Source of the DNA: Pseudoroseomonas cervicalis
Lineage (GTDB): Bacteria > Pseudomonadota > Alphaproteobacteria > Acetobacterales > Acetobacteraceae
NCBI RefSeq assembly: GCF_030818485.1
Contig: NZ_JAUTAJ010000002.1
Span: 124,001-188,000, forward strand
Length of the DNA: 64,000 nucleotides
Reading direction: 5' to 3'
The translations under genes and the position numbers were made by a program. Of the stretch, positions 1 through 7,708 are shown piece by piece. The notes below the pieces were generated by a model. It searched no databases, was not told the DNA's origin, and saw only the letters and a list, made by a program, of their open reading frames with translations. Each line of letters starts with the position of its first letter. Positions within the stretch are counted from its first letter, which is position 1.

Positions 1-422
1 TTCACATCCTCGGGCGTGGCGCCGGGGGCGTAGCTCGGCACCAGGATGGCGGCGATGCCGGCCTCGCGCAGCCGCCGGGCCAGGCGCCAGCTCGGCGGCT
101 CGATGCCGCGATCGGCCAGATCCTCCCAGGCGCAGGCGAGATCGCCAGGGCGGATGCCATGCGCCTCTCGCGTGGCCGGGTCGGTCAGGTCCAGCACGTC
201 GTCGCATTCGGCGCGATAGGCGCAAAGTGTCAGCGGCTGGGCCTTGAAGGCGAAGCCCTGCTGCGCCTCGCGCCAGGCGGTCTCGAAGCGCAGCGAGGTG
301 TAGAGGGCGGCCATACCGCGCGGGTTGAAGCGCCCGCCATACCGCGCCGCCCCGGCACCCGAGAGCGGGTCGAAGGACCAGCGCGGATGATGCGCGCGGT
401 AGACCGTGGCGGAGAGCAGCAC
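1..422 (-). CDS. RES-domain toxin (3' end outside window)
   Basis: The first 140 or so codons of a RES-family protein. These toxins degrade NAD+ in several characterised RES/Xre systems. The visible part has the family opening VYRAHHPRWSFDPLSG, then RYGGRFNPRG with the conserved Arg, and a Glu-containing stretch FETAWREAQ. I place the start at a GTG just after the antitoxin stop, because the RES domain begins almost at once and no ATG lies between. The antitoxin is directly upstream on the same strand, the usual order for these modules. The C-terminal part, including the last conserved residue, lies beyond the window, so activity cannot be judged. Confidence 0.8.
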   Translation of the reverse strand, partial: MLLSATVYRAHHPRWSFDPLSGAGAARYGGRFNPRGMAALYTSLRFETAWREAQQGFAFKAQPLTLCAYRAECDDVLDLTDPATREAHGIRPGDLACAWEDLADRGIEPPSWRLARRLREAGIAAILVPSYAPGATPEDV

Positions 423-429
423 GCCGCGG

Positions 430-822
430 TCAGGCGTAGCCGCCGACCGCCATCCGGTCGAGATAGCGCTTCACCGCCTCGGCCCGGCCTTCCTTCACCA
501 GCGCCTCGGCGGTCTGGTCGCCGAAGGAGGGCAGGGGCTGCGCCCGGTACCAGGCGAAGGCCTGGGCGGTGGAGCCGGCCCAGGGGCGGACGCGGTTGAT
601 GATCTCCACCATGTCGCGCAGCCGGGACTGGGTGGCGCCGGCCTTCAGCCGCGCCAGCTTGGAGACGGCGTCGCGCGACAGGCCGGCGACCAGCGCCAGC
701 TCCACCTTGGTGATGCGGAACTGCTCCACCAGGCGGTCGGCGGTGATGTAGCCATCCGGCCCCATCACCTCGGCGATGAACCGCGGATCCATCCGCACTG
801 CCTCAACAGATGTCCCATTCAT
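430..822 (-). CDS. Xre/MbcA/ParS-type antitoxin of a RES toxin
   Basis: A 130-residue protein with a helix-turn-helix in the first half (around VELALVAGLSRDAVSKLARL) and a C-terminal toxin-binding segment of the DUF2384 type (PLPSFGDQTAEALVKEGRAE). It should neutralise the downstream RES toxin and repress the pair. I prefer the ATG at 822 over an in-frame TTG at 858, which would only add a Arg/Pro-rich extension. The stop is 7 bases before the proposed toxin GTG, so the two are co-translated. The family is well recognised; the autoregulation is inferred. Confidence 0.8.
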   Translation of the reverse strand: MNGTSVEAVRMDPRFIAEVMGPDGYITADRLVEQFRITKVELALVAGLSRDAVSKLARLKAGATQSRLRDMVEIINRVRPWAGSTAQAFAWYRAQPLPSFGDQTAEALVKEGRAEAVKRYLDRMAVGGYA

Positions 823-882
823 GGGGCAGATGATGGGGCGGCGAGGCCGCCGCTTCAAGGGTTTTCGGCGGCGGCCGCGCCC

Positions 883-1659
883 TCAGGGGCGGAGGGCGGC
901 GGCGTAGCGCGGCAGCAGCGCCTCCTCCGTCGCCAGGAAGGGGATGCCATAGACCGCCTCCAGCCGCGCCGGCTGGAACACGGCCTCCGGCGGGCCCTCG
1001 GCCACCAGCCGGCCCTGCTCCAGCAGGGCGACGCGGTCGGCGACGTAGCGCGCCTCGTTCAGGTCGTGCAGCACGATCAGCACTGCCAGCCCCTCCGCCG
1101 CCAGCTCGCGCAACAGGCGCAGCAGCTGGGCGCGATGGCCGGCATCCAGGCTGGCCGTCGGCTCGTCCAGCAGCAGCGCCGCCGGCCTTGCCATGCCGGA
1201 GAGCTGCGCCAGGGCGCGGGCGATCTGCACCCGCTGCTGCTCGCCGCCCGAGAGCCGCCCATAGGGCCGTTCCGCCAGATGCGCGATGCCGGCGCGGGCC
1301 ATGGCCTCGGCCACCGCCGCGCGGTCCTGGCGCATCGCCCCGGTGCCGTGCCAGGGCAGCCGGCCGAGGGCCGCCACCTCCGCCGCGCGCAGCGGGAAGG
1401 AGAGGGCGATCTTCTGGCTGACCACGGCGCGCCGCCGCGACAGCGCCAGCGGGTCCCAGGCGGCGAGGTCGCGCCCCTCCAGCCGCGCCGCGCCCGCATC
1501 GGGGGCCAGCTCGCCGGAGAAGAGCCGCAGCAGGGTGGATTTCCCGGCGCCATTGGGGCCGACCAGCGCCAGCACCTCGCCCGGGCGCAGCGCCAGGGAG
1601 ACACCCTCCAGCAGCACCCTGCCGCCGCGCGACAGGCGGCATTCCTGCAGCCCGATCAT
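883..1659 (-). CDS. hmuV: Heme ABC transporter ATP-binding protein
   Basis: A 258-residue ABC ATPase that would power heme import through HmuU. Walker A is GPNGAGKST at residues 34-42, the signature is LSGGEQQR near 145, and Walker B is LLLDEPTASLD near 170, followed by an H-loop (VLHDLNEA). The ATG at 1659 overlaps the stop of hmuU by four bases (ATGA); an upstream in-frame start would overlap hmuU more deeply. It is the last gene of the hmuR-S-T-U-V operon. Length and context fit HmuV better than a cobalamin or siderophore ATPase because hmuS and a heme receptor are in the same operon. Confidence 0.92.
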   Translation of the reverse strand: MIGLQECRLSRGGRVLLEGVSLALRPGEVLALVGPNGAGKSTLLRLFSGELAPDAGAARLEGRDLAAWDPLALSRRRAVVSQKIALSFPLRAAEVAALGRLPWHGTGAMRQDRAAVAEAMARAGIAHLAERPYGRLSGGEQQRVQIARALAQLSGMARPAALLLDEPTASLDAGHRAQLLRLLRELAAEGLAVLIVLHDLNEARYVADRVALLEQGRLVAEGPPEAVFQPARLEAVYGIPFLATEEALLPRYAAALRP

Positions 1660-2726
1660 GCCACCCCCCCGCGCCGCAGCAGCCACAGGAAGAAGGGCGC
1701 GCCGAGGAGGGCGGTGACGACGCCGATCGGCAGCTCGGCCGGGGCGGCCAGGCTGCGCGCGGCGAGGTCGGCCAGCACCAGCAGCGCGGCGCCGAGCAGG
1801 GCGGAGAGCGGCAGCACCAGCCGGTGATCCGCCCCCCAGGCCAGCCGCACCAGATGCGGCACGACCAGGCCCACGAAGCCGATCAGCCCGGTGAAGGCCA
1901 CGCCGGCGGAGACGGCGATGGCGGCCAGCAGCGTCGCCTGGCGCTTCACCCGCTCCACCTTCAGGCCAAGATGGAAGGCCTCGGCCTCACCCAGCACCAG
2001 GGCGTTCAGCGGCCGGGCCAGGCGCAGCAAAGCGAGGGTCGGCAGCAGCACCAAGGCCAGCAGCACCGGCATCTGCGACCAGCGCGCGCCGGACAGGCTG
2101 CCCATGGTCCAGAAGGTGATGTCGCGCGCCTGGCGCTCATCAGCCATGAAGATCAGCATGCCGGTCAGCGCCGCGGCCAGGGCGTTCACCGCGACGCCGG
2201 CCAGCAGCAGCGTCGCCACCGCCGTCACCCCCTCGCGCCGGCCGAGGCGGATGATCAGCAGCGTGGCGCCGAGCCCGCCGGCGAAGGCGGCCAGCGGCAG
2301 CAGCCACAACCCGAGCAGCCCGCCGCCCAGCGCCAGCAGCGCGCCGCCGAAGACGATGGTGGTGACGGCGCCGAGCGCCGCCCCGGCGGAGACGCCGATC
2401 AGCCCCGGATCGGCCAGCGGGTTGCGGAACAGCCCCTGCATCACCGCCCCCGCCACGCCGAGCCCGCCGCCCACCATCATGGCCAGCAGCGCGCGCGGCA
2501 GGCGGATGATGGTGAGCACCGCCGCCTCCCGCTGCAGGGCGCGCGGCAGCGGGGCGAGGCCCAGCGCGTCCAGCAGCGTCGCCCAGAGCGCGGCGCCGGA
2601 GACCGAGGCGGGGCCGAGGGCGAGCCCGGCCAGCAGCGCCGCCAGCAGCGCCAGCACACCGAAGCCCCAGGCCCCGGCCCAGGGGTGGCGCCGCGCCAGG
2701 CGGGGCAGCGTCAGCCCCGGTACCAT
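1656..2726 (-). CDS. hmuU: Heme ABC transporter permease (FecCD family)
   Basis: A 356-residue inner-membrane permease of the FecCD/BtuC fold with many hydrophobic segments. Family stretches are visible: RLPRALLAMMVGGGLGVAG, the coupling region GLFRNPLADPGLIGVSAGA, and the late GFVGLVVPHLVRL motif. It would carry heme from HmuT across the inner membrane with HmuV. The ATG at 2726 lies 16 bases inside the end of hmuT, and the stop overlaps the hmuV start, so translation is coupled on both sides. Nothing looks truncated. Confidence 0.92.
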   Translation of the reverse strand: MVPGLTLPRLARRHPWAGAWGFGVLALLAALLAGLALGPASVSGAALWATLLDALGLAPLPRALQREAAVLTIIRLPRALLAMMVGGGLGVAGAVMQGLFRNPLADPGLIGVSAGAALGAVTTIVFGGALLALGGGLLGLWLLPLAAFAGGLGATLLIIRLGRREGVTAVATLLLAGVAVNALAAALTGMLIFMADERQARDITFWTMGSLSGARWSQMPVLLALVLLPTLALLRLARPLNALVLGEAEAFHLGLKVERVKRQATLLAAIAVSAGVAFTGLIGFVGLVVPHLVRLAWGADHRLVLPLSALLGAALLVLADLAARSLAAPAELPIGVVTALLGAPFFLWLLRRGGVA

Positions 2727-3595
2727 GGGCGCTCCGGCAGGGCGGGCAAGGCGAGGCCCGGATGCAGCAGGGCGGCAACCTCCCGCCGGGCGAGCGCGGC
2801 GCGCGGGCCGAAGGTGAGATGGCCGGAATCGATGGCGTGCAGCGCGCCGGCGGCAGCGGCCGGCGTCAAGGCCAGCGCGGGGTGGCCGAGCACGGCGGCG
2901 CGCCCACCGGCCTCGCCCAGCGCATGGGGCATCATCAGCAGCAGATCGGGCGCCAGGCTGGCGCCCATCTCGGCCGAGAGCGGGCGGTAGCCGCGGAAGC
3001 CGGTGACGGCGTTGATGCCGCCCGCCGCCTCGATCAGCGCCGCGGCATGGGTGGCCTCGCCCGAGACCAGGGGCGCGCCCTGGCCGGCGGAGAGCACGAA
3101 CATCACCCGCGGCCGGCGCGGCAGCGCGGCGAGCGGCGCATCCAGCAGCGCCCAGTCGGCCGCGACGGCGCTGGCGAGGGCGGTGCCATCCTGCTCCAGC
3201 GCGGCGGCGGCGGCGCGGATTTTGGCGAGGGTGGCGGCGATGCCGGCGCCATCGGCCACGGTGACCACCGGCAGGCCGGAGGCGCGCAGCACCTCCACCG
3301 CCTGGGCCGGGCCGGCCTGGTCGGAGAGCAGCAGCAGGTCCGGATGCAGGCCGATGATGCCCTCGGTCGGCAGGGCGCGCAGATAGCCGACCTTGGGCAG
3401 GGCGGTGATGGCGGCGGGAAACAGGCTGCTGCTGTCCACCGCCACCAGCGTGCCCTGCTGGCCAAGGGCGCAGACGGTTTCCGTCATGGCGGGGCCGATG
3501 GCCACGACGCGGCGCGGCGGCACGGCCCGTCCGGGCCGCGCCGCCAGCAGCAGCGCCGCGCCGCCGGCCAGGAACAGCCGGCGGGGGGCGGTCAT
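2711..3595 (-). CDS. hmuT: Periplasmic heme-binding protein
   Basis: A 294-residue periplasmic binding protein of the helical-backbone (TroA/BtuF) type. The N-terminus [24 protein letters not shown] looks like an export signal with a twin-Arg-poor basic start and a hydrophobic core. The body has the family opening RVVAIGPAMTETVCALG and the internal LHPDLLLLSDQAGP region. It should hand heme to HmuU. The start at 3595 overlaps the hmuS stop by four bases. Placement between hmuS and hmuU supports heme as the ligand. Confidence 0.9.
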   Translation of the reverse strand: MTAPRRLFLAGGAALLLAARPGRAVPPRRVVAIGPAMTETVCALGQQGTLVAVDSSSLFPAAITALPKVGYLRALPTEGIIGLHPDLLLLSDQAGPAQAVEVLRASGLPVVTVADGAGIAATLAKIRAAAAALEQDGTALASAVAADWALLDAPLAALPRRPRVMFVLSAGQGAPLVSGEATHAAALIEAAGGINAVTGFRGYRPLSAEMGASLAPDLLLMMPHALGEAGGRAAVLGHPALALTPAAAAGALHAIDSGHLTFGPRAALARREVAALLHPGLALPALPERPWYRG

Positions 3596-4629
3596 GCCGC
3601 CACCTCCTGCGCCGCATGCGGCTGGCGCGCCGCCGCCTCGGTGGCGAGGGCGCGCCATTCCGGCAGCTCCGCCTGGCCGGGCTTGCGGGCGCCGAACAGC
3701 ATGGCGATGACCTCGCCCGCCGCGTCCAGCAGCTCGATCGAGGTGACGGCGCCATCCTCGGTGGGCTTGGTGACCAGCCAGGCCTCGGCCACGCCATCCT
3801 GGCGCAGATGCAGGTTGAAATCCGCATCCAGCACGTTGAACCAGCCGCCGCGCTCCAGCAGCCGCTGCACCGGGCCGGTGTGGATCTGGATGGCGCCGCG
3901 ATTGCCGACGAAGACCATCACCGGCACGGCGCGCTCGGCCGCCAGGCGCAGCGCCTCGGCCGCCGCGGCCGGGGCCAGGCGGCGCGCCAGATCCTCGCCG
4001 GCGAGGCGGAAGGCCTGGCGGCGGCTGGCCTTGTGCCGGCGCAGCAGCGGGAAGAAATCATGCGTGTCGCGCAGCGCCAGCCAGTCGCTGCGCAGGCTGT
4101 CGCCATCCACCTCCGCCTCGGCCTTGGCCGCGACGGGGGCGGCCGGCTGCAGCGGCGGCATCGCGGCCGCCGGATCGGCGAAGCGGTCGACGAGCGACGC
4201 CCAGGCGATGCGGTCGGTGCCCTCGGCCGCGTAGATCTTGTGCACGGCCACGCCGCGATCATCGAAGATCTGGATCGAGGGCCGCTCCCCGCCGAGCGCG
4301 AAGCCATGCGTCCAGCTGCCGGGGAACAGCCGCAGATCGATCTCCGGCCCCAGCACCAGGATATGGCCGGGGCCGGAGGACACGTCGCGGAACTGGCCGT
4401 AGCGCTCATGCACGGCCATCTCGTTGCGGGTCAGCGCCATGATGCGGCCGAGCGCCGGCATGCCGCCGATCAGCGCGGCCCAGTCGGGCCGCAGCGGCGT
4501 GACGGGGCCGAGCGCGCCGCTGGCCAGCAGCGCCGCCTCGGTGGTGCCGAGGCGCGCCGCCGCGTCGCGGGCGCGCAGATGCGGGGTCTCGGCCCGCAGG
4601 GCCTGGAACCGCTCGAGAAGGCTGTGCAT
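3592..4629 (-). CDS. hmuS: Hemin-degrading / heme-trafficking factor HmuS
   Basis: A 345-residue cytoplasmic protein of the HemS/ChuS/HmuS family, the usual length for the two-repeat form. It begins with a short helical region (residues 1-50) followed by MALTRNEMAVHERYGQF and GPEIDLRLFPGSWTHGFA, typical of the first HemS repeat. The second repeat has IQIHTGPVQRLLERGGWFNVLD. Members bind heme and help release iron after uptake. It sits between the receptor and hmuT on the same strand, 37 bases after the receptor stop. Confidence 0.92.
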   Translation of the reverse strand: MHSLLERFQALRAETPHLRARDAAARLGTTEAALLASGALGPVTPLRPDWAALIGGMPALGRIMALTRNEMAVHERYGQFRDVSSGPGHILVLGPEIDLRLFPGSWTHGFALGGERPSIQIFDDRGVAVHKIYAAEGTDRIAWASLVDRFADPAAAMPPLQPAAPVAAKAEAEVDGDSLRSDWLALRDTHDFFPLLRRHKASRRQAFRLAGEDLARRLAPAAAAEALRLAAERAVPVMVFVGNRGAIQIHTGPVQRLLERGGWFNVLDADFNLHLRQDGVAEAWLVTKPTEDGAVTSIELLDAAGEVIAMLFGARKPGQAELPEWRALATEAAARQPHAAQEVAA

Positions 4630-4666
4630 CGCTCTGTCTCCGTTCGACAGGGTAACAGGATTGGGC

Positions 4667-6889
4667 TCAGAAACGCACGACGAGATTGACCGCGGCGTAG
4701 CGGCCGGGCTGCGCGTAGAGGTCGCGCGTCGTGCTGTTGGCGGCGACGCCGATCACGTCCTGCGAGTTGAAGTACTTCTCGTTGGTGACGTTGAAGAGAC
4801 CGGCATTGATGCTGATGTCGTTGCGGAAGTCGTAATGCATGGCGAGATCCAGCACCGTGTAGCGCGGCGCGCGGAAATAGCTGTCGTCGCTGACGCGGTT
4901 GTGGCGCAGCGCATGGGTGACCATCGCCTCGGCGCCGAAGCCGGATTCATGCTGCCAGGCCAGGCCGCCCACGAAGCGCAGCGGGTCGACGCTGTCGATC
5001 GGCCGGCCGGTGTCGTCATCCTTGCCCCAGGCATAGGACGCGCTGCCGCGCAGCGCCCAGCCCTCGGCGAACTGCCATTCGCCGCGCGCCTCGGCGCCAT
5101 AGATGGTGACGCTGTTCAGGTTGCGGTACTGGAACTGCGTCAGCCCGGCCGGCGAGGTGCCGATGGTGCGGGTGTCGATGAAGTTCTCGTAGCGGTTGTA
5201 GAAGCCCGAGAGCTGGAAGAAGCTGCCATTGGCGAAGCGGCCGCGGAAGCCGATCTCGACACCGTCGCTGGTCTCCGGCTTCAGGTCGGTGGAGGGCAGG
5301 ATCTCGTAGCGCATCACCGTGTTGCGGAAGCCGAGCGTCGCCGAATCATAGGGCGGCGCGCGGAAGCCATGCGCGTACTGGCCATAGAGCGAGTAGACCG
5401 GATCCAGCCGCCAGACCGCGCCGAATTTCGGCGACAGCGCGAACTTGTCCATGTCCTCGAGCTGCGGCGCGGCACCGCCCAGCGAGGCGCGCAGATAGTC
5501 GGCATCCGGATGCGCGCGCAGCCCGTAATAGTCGAGCCGCAGCGCCGGCGTCAGCGTCACCGCGCCCAGCGTGATCTCGTCCTGCAGATAGGCGCCGGCC
5601 TGCCAGGTGGTGGTGTCGGGAAAGTTCTTGTTGGGGAAGGTCTCGCCGGCGACGGTGCTGGTGACGGCGCCGGTGGTCAGGTTGGTCTGCCAGCGGTCGC
5701 GCGGGCGGCTGCTCTCGGTGCGGTCGAGCGAGACGCCATAGGTCAGCACATGGTTCAGGCCGAAAGCCTGGACATTGGAGCCGAACTGGACGTCGCTGCT
5801 CCACACATCCTGCTCGAAGCCGAAGACCGAGTTGCGCAGCGTGTTGCCGCTGCGCAGCTGGTTCGTGTATTCGGTGCGGTCGAGCCGGGTCCAGCCGAGC
5901 CGCGCCTCCACCCGGTCGGCGAAGAGGAAAGGCGCCTCGCGCACATAGTCGAGCGCGATGCGGCCACGCGTCGCCGTGTCCTCGCCCAGGCTGGTGAGGA
6001 CGCTGCTGGACAGCTCGCTGCGCAGATTGGTGTCGGTGTCGCGCTGGATCAGCTCACCGGTCAGGCGCAGCCGCTCGACATCGCTCAGCCGGTAGACGAA
6101 GCGGCCGAGCACGGTGTTGGCGGTGTAGTCCTGCGGGTTGGGCAGCACATTGCCATTGGGGCGGATCTCATGCCCCTCGCGATGCGTGTAGCTCAGCAGC
6201 GCCTCGACATTGCCGGCGCGCGCCGCGCCGGTGACGGTCTGGCTCAGGCTCTGATCGGCGCCATTGTAACCGAAGCGGCCGCTGAAGAAGCTGTTGCGCC
6301 CCGGCTCCAGATAGTCCGACGGGTCCTTCAGGAAATAGGAGACGACACCGCCCAGCGCGTCCGAGCCATACAGCGCCGAGGCCGGGCCGCGCAGGATCTC
6401 GACGCGGCGCACCGTGTCGAGATCGACGAAGTCGCGCGTGTAGTTGCCCGAGCCGGCATTGCTTTCCGGGAAGTCCGGCAGGCGGATGCCGTCCACCTGC
6501 ACGCGCACGCGGTTGCCGCCGATGCCGCGGATGACGAAATTGGTGCCGCCATTGCGCGAGGGCTGGTTGCCGAAATTCACCCCCGGCTCGTAGCGCAGCA
6601 GGTCGCGCGGCGAGGTGACGTTGCGCCGCTCCAGCTCCAGCTCCTCGGTCACCGTGATGGTGGCCGGCACGTCATCGACCGGGCGTGGGCCGCGCGTGGC
6701 GGTGACGGCGATGGGCGGCAGGACAACGGCAGGGGCTTCGGAGGCGGGAGAGGCGGCGGCGGCCGGAGAGGGGGTGGGCGCAGGCTGGGCGGCGAGGCCG
6801 GAGGGACCGGCGACGGGCACCAGCAGCGCGAGCGCGGCCAGGGAGGCCTGGCTGGCGGCGGGCCGGCGGGCCGGGCGGGAAGCGGGCAA
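4667..6889 (-). CDS. hmuR: TonB-dependent heme/hemoglobin receptor
   Basis: An outer-membrane receptor of about 740 residues. After a signal peptide and a Pro/Ala-rich linker comes a TonB-box-like IAVTATRGPRP, a plug domain (VDGIRLPDF, VEILRGPASALYGSDALGG) and a beta-barrel ending in the expected aromatic residue (NLVVRF). It belongs to the hemoglobin/transferrin/lactoferrin receptor group. No ATG is available. A TTG at 6904 opens the frame, but an AGGAG-type ribosome site lies just downstream of it, so I prefer the second TTG at 6889. It heads the heme operon and faces two Fur-like palindromes. The start is the uncertain part. Confidence 0.88.
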   Translation of the reverse strand: MPASRPARRPAASQASLAALALLVPVAGPSGLAAQPAPTPSPAAAASPASEAPAVVLPPIAVTATRGPRPVDDVPATITVTEELELERRNVTSPRDLLRYEPGVNFGNQPSRNGGTNFVIRGIGGNRVRVQVDGIRLPDFPESNAGSGNYTRDFVDLDTVRRVEILRGPASALYGSDALGGVVSYFLKDPSDYLEPGRNSFFSGRFGYNGADQSLSQTVTGAARAGNVEALLSYTHREGHEIRPNGNVLPNPQDYTANTVLGRFVYRLSDVERLRLTGELIQRDTDTNLRSELSSSVLTSLGEDTATRGRIALDYVREAPFLFADRVEARLGWTRLDRTEYTNQLRSGNTLRNSVFGFEQDVWSSDVQFGSNVQAFGLNHVLTYGVSLDRTESSRPRDRWQTNLTTGAVTSTVAGETFPNKNFPDTTTWQAGAYLQDEITLGAVTLTPALRLDYYGLRAHPDADYLRASLGGAAPQLEDMDKFALSPKFGAVWRLDPVYSLYGQYAHGFRAPPYDSATLGFRNTVMRYEILPSTDLKPETSDGVEIGFRGRFANGSFFQLSGFYNRYENFIDTRTIGTSPAGLTQFQYRNLNSVTIYGAEARGEWQFAEGWALRGSASYAWGKDDDTGRPIDSVDPLRFVGGLAWQHESGFGAEAMVTHALRHNRVSDDSYFRAPRYTVLDLAMHYDFRNDISINAGLFNVTNEKYFNSQDVIGVAANSTTRDLYAQPGRYAAVNLVVRF

Positions 6890-6905
6890 TGGGCTCTCCT
6901 GCAAC

Positions 6906-6920
6906 TAGGAATCGTTCGCA
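6906..6920. promoter_or_regulatory. Fur-like 7-1-7 palindrome before hmuR
   Basis: TAGGAAT-C-GTTCGCA: the right arm reads TGCGAAC on the other strand, so the site is an imperfect 7-1-7 inverted repeat like alphaproteobacterial Fur sites. It lies immediately upstream of the hmuR start region, where it could block the promoter or initiation. Assignment is by resemblance and context only. Confidence 0.4.
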
Positions 6921-6990
6921 ACAAAAGAGCGCGGGCCTGGCGGCCTCGCAAGCGCTTGATGGCCGATCGGTCACCTTCGCTTGCCAGTGT

Positions 6991-7005
6991 TGCAAATGAG
7001 TCGCA
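6991..7005. promoter_or_regulatory. Second Fur-like 7-1-7 palindrome, hmuR/gbsR intergenic
   Basis: TGCAAAT-G-AGTCGCA: the arms are TGCAAAT and, on the opposite strand, TGCGACT. It is a better palindrome than the one nearer hmuR and lies about 100 bases before the receptor start, where an hmuR promoter would be expected. It could also affect the divergent regulator gene. Confidence 0.45.
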
Positions 7006-7045
7006 TTCGAAGAAAACCCGGCGAAACCGGTTACAAACCGTGCCC

Positions 7046-7074
7046 TTGCCGTCCGCGAAGTTGCGCTATATCAA
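7046..7074 (+). promoter_or_regulatory. Candidate promoter with FNR-like site before gbsR-cydAB
   Basis: A -35-like TTGCCG (7046-7051) and -10-like TATATC (7067-7072) are 15 bases apart, about 50 bases before the regulator ATG in an unusually AT-rich stretch. Overlapping the -10 is TTGCG-N4-ATCAA (7061-7074), one perfect and one 3/5 half-site of the FNR/Anr consensus. Low-oxygen control of a bd-type oxidase would make sense, but the left half-site is poor. Confidence 0.35.
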
Positions 7075-7123
7075 TTTTCAGTCTTTCCTGAAATTTCCGA
7101 ATCGCCAGGATGTGCAGGACACC

Positions 7124-7702
7124 ATGAACCTCCCCCCCATCGCCCAGGCCTTCGTGCTGCATTTCGGCGAGATGGGCAGCCGCTGGGGCATCAACCGCAC
7201 GGTCGGCCAGATCTACGCGCTGCTCTACGTCTCGCCCACGCCGCTGAATGCCGAGCAGATCGTCGAGGCGCTGGGCGTCTCGCGCTCCAACGTGTCGATG
7301 GGGCTGCGCGAGCTGCAGGCCTGGAACCTGATCATCCCGAAGCACATCCCGGACGACCGGCGCGACCATTTCACCACGCCCGACGATGTCTGGCAGATCC
7401 TGCGGACGCTGGCGGAGGAACGGAAGAAGCGCGAGGTGGACCCGACGCTGTCGGTGCTGCGCGAGCTGCAGATGCAGCAGCCGGGCAGCGAGCAGGAGCG
7501 CTTCGCCCAGGCCCGCATCGCCGAGATGCACGGGCTGATCGAGCAGCTCACCACCTGGTACGAGGACGTCAAGCGGCTGGAGACCGAGCGCCTGGCCTCG
7601 CTGCTGGCGCTCGGCGCCAAGGTGACGCGGCTGCTCGAGGCCAAGGACCGCATCGTCTCGCTCGGCCGCCCGCGGCGCGGCCAGTCCGACCCCGGGGAGT
7701 GA
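7124..7702 (+). CDS. GbsR/MarR-type transcriptional regulator
   Basis: A 192-residue winged-helix regulator of the GbsR branch of the MarR superfamily. The DNA-binding part is residues 20-75 (NRTVGQIYALLYVSPTPLNA, then LGVSRSNVSMGLRELQAW), followed by a long helical C-terminus suited to dimerisation. The ATG at 7124 is preceded by CAGGAC; a GTG four codons upstream is also possible. It is six bases before cydA on the same strand, so it probably controls the oxidase operon, perhaps its own as well. The signal it senses cannot be read from the sequence. Confidence 0.8.
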   Translation: MNLPPIAQAFVLHFGEMGSRWGINRTVGQIYALLYVSPTPLNAEQIVEALGVSRSNVSMGLRELQAWNLIIPKHIPDDRRDHFTTPDDVWQILRTLAEERKKREVDPTLSVLRELQMQQPGSEQERFAQARIAEMHGLIEQLTTWYEDVKRLETERLASLLALGAKVTRLLEAKDRIVSLGRPRRGQSDPGE

Positions 7703-7708
7703 CCCGCC

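Noticed and set aside
4424..7123. Plus-strand reading frame running antisense through hmuR into the GbsR gene
   Set aside because: It lacks family motifs before residue MNLPPIAQ at 7124 and is antisense to a clear TonB-dependent receptor.
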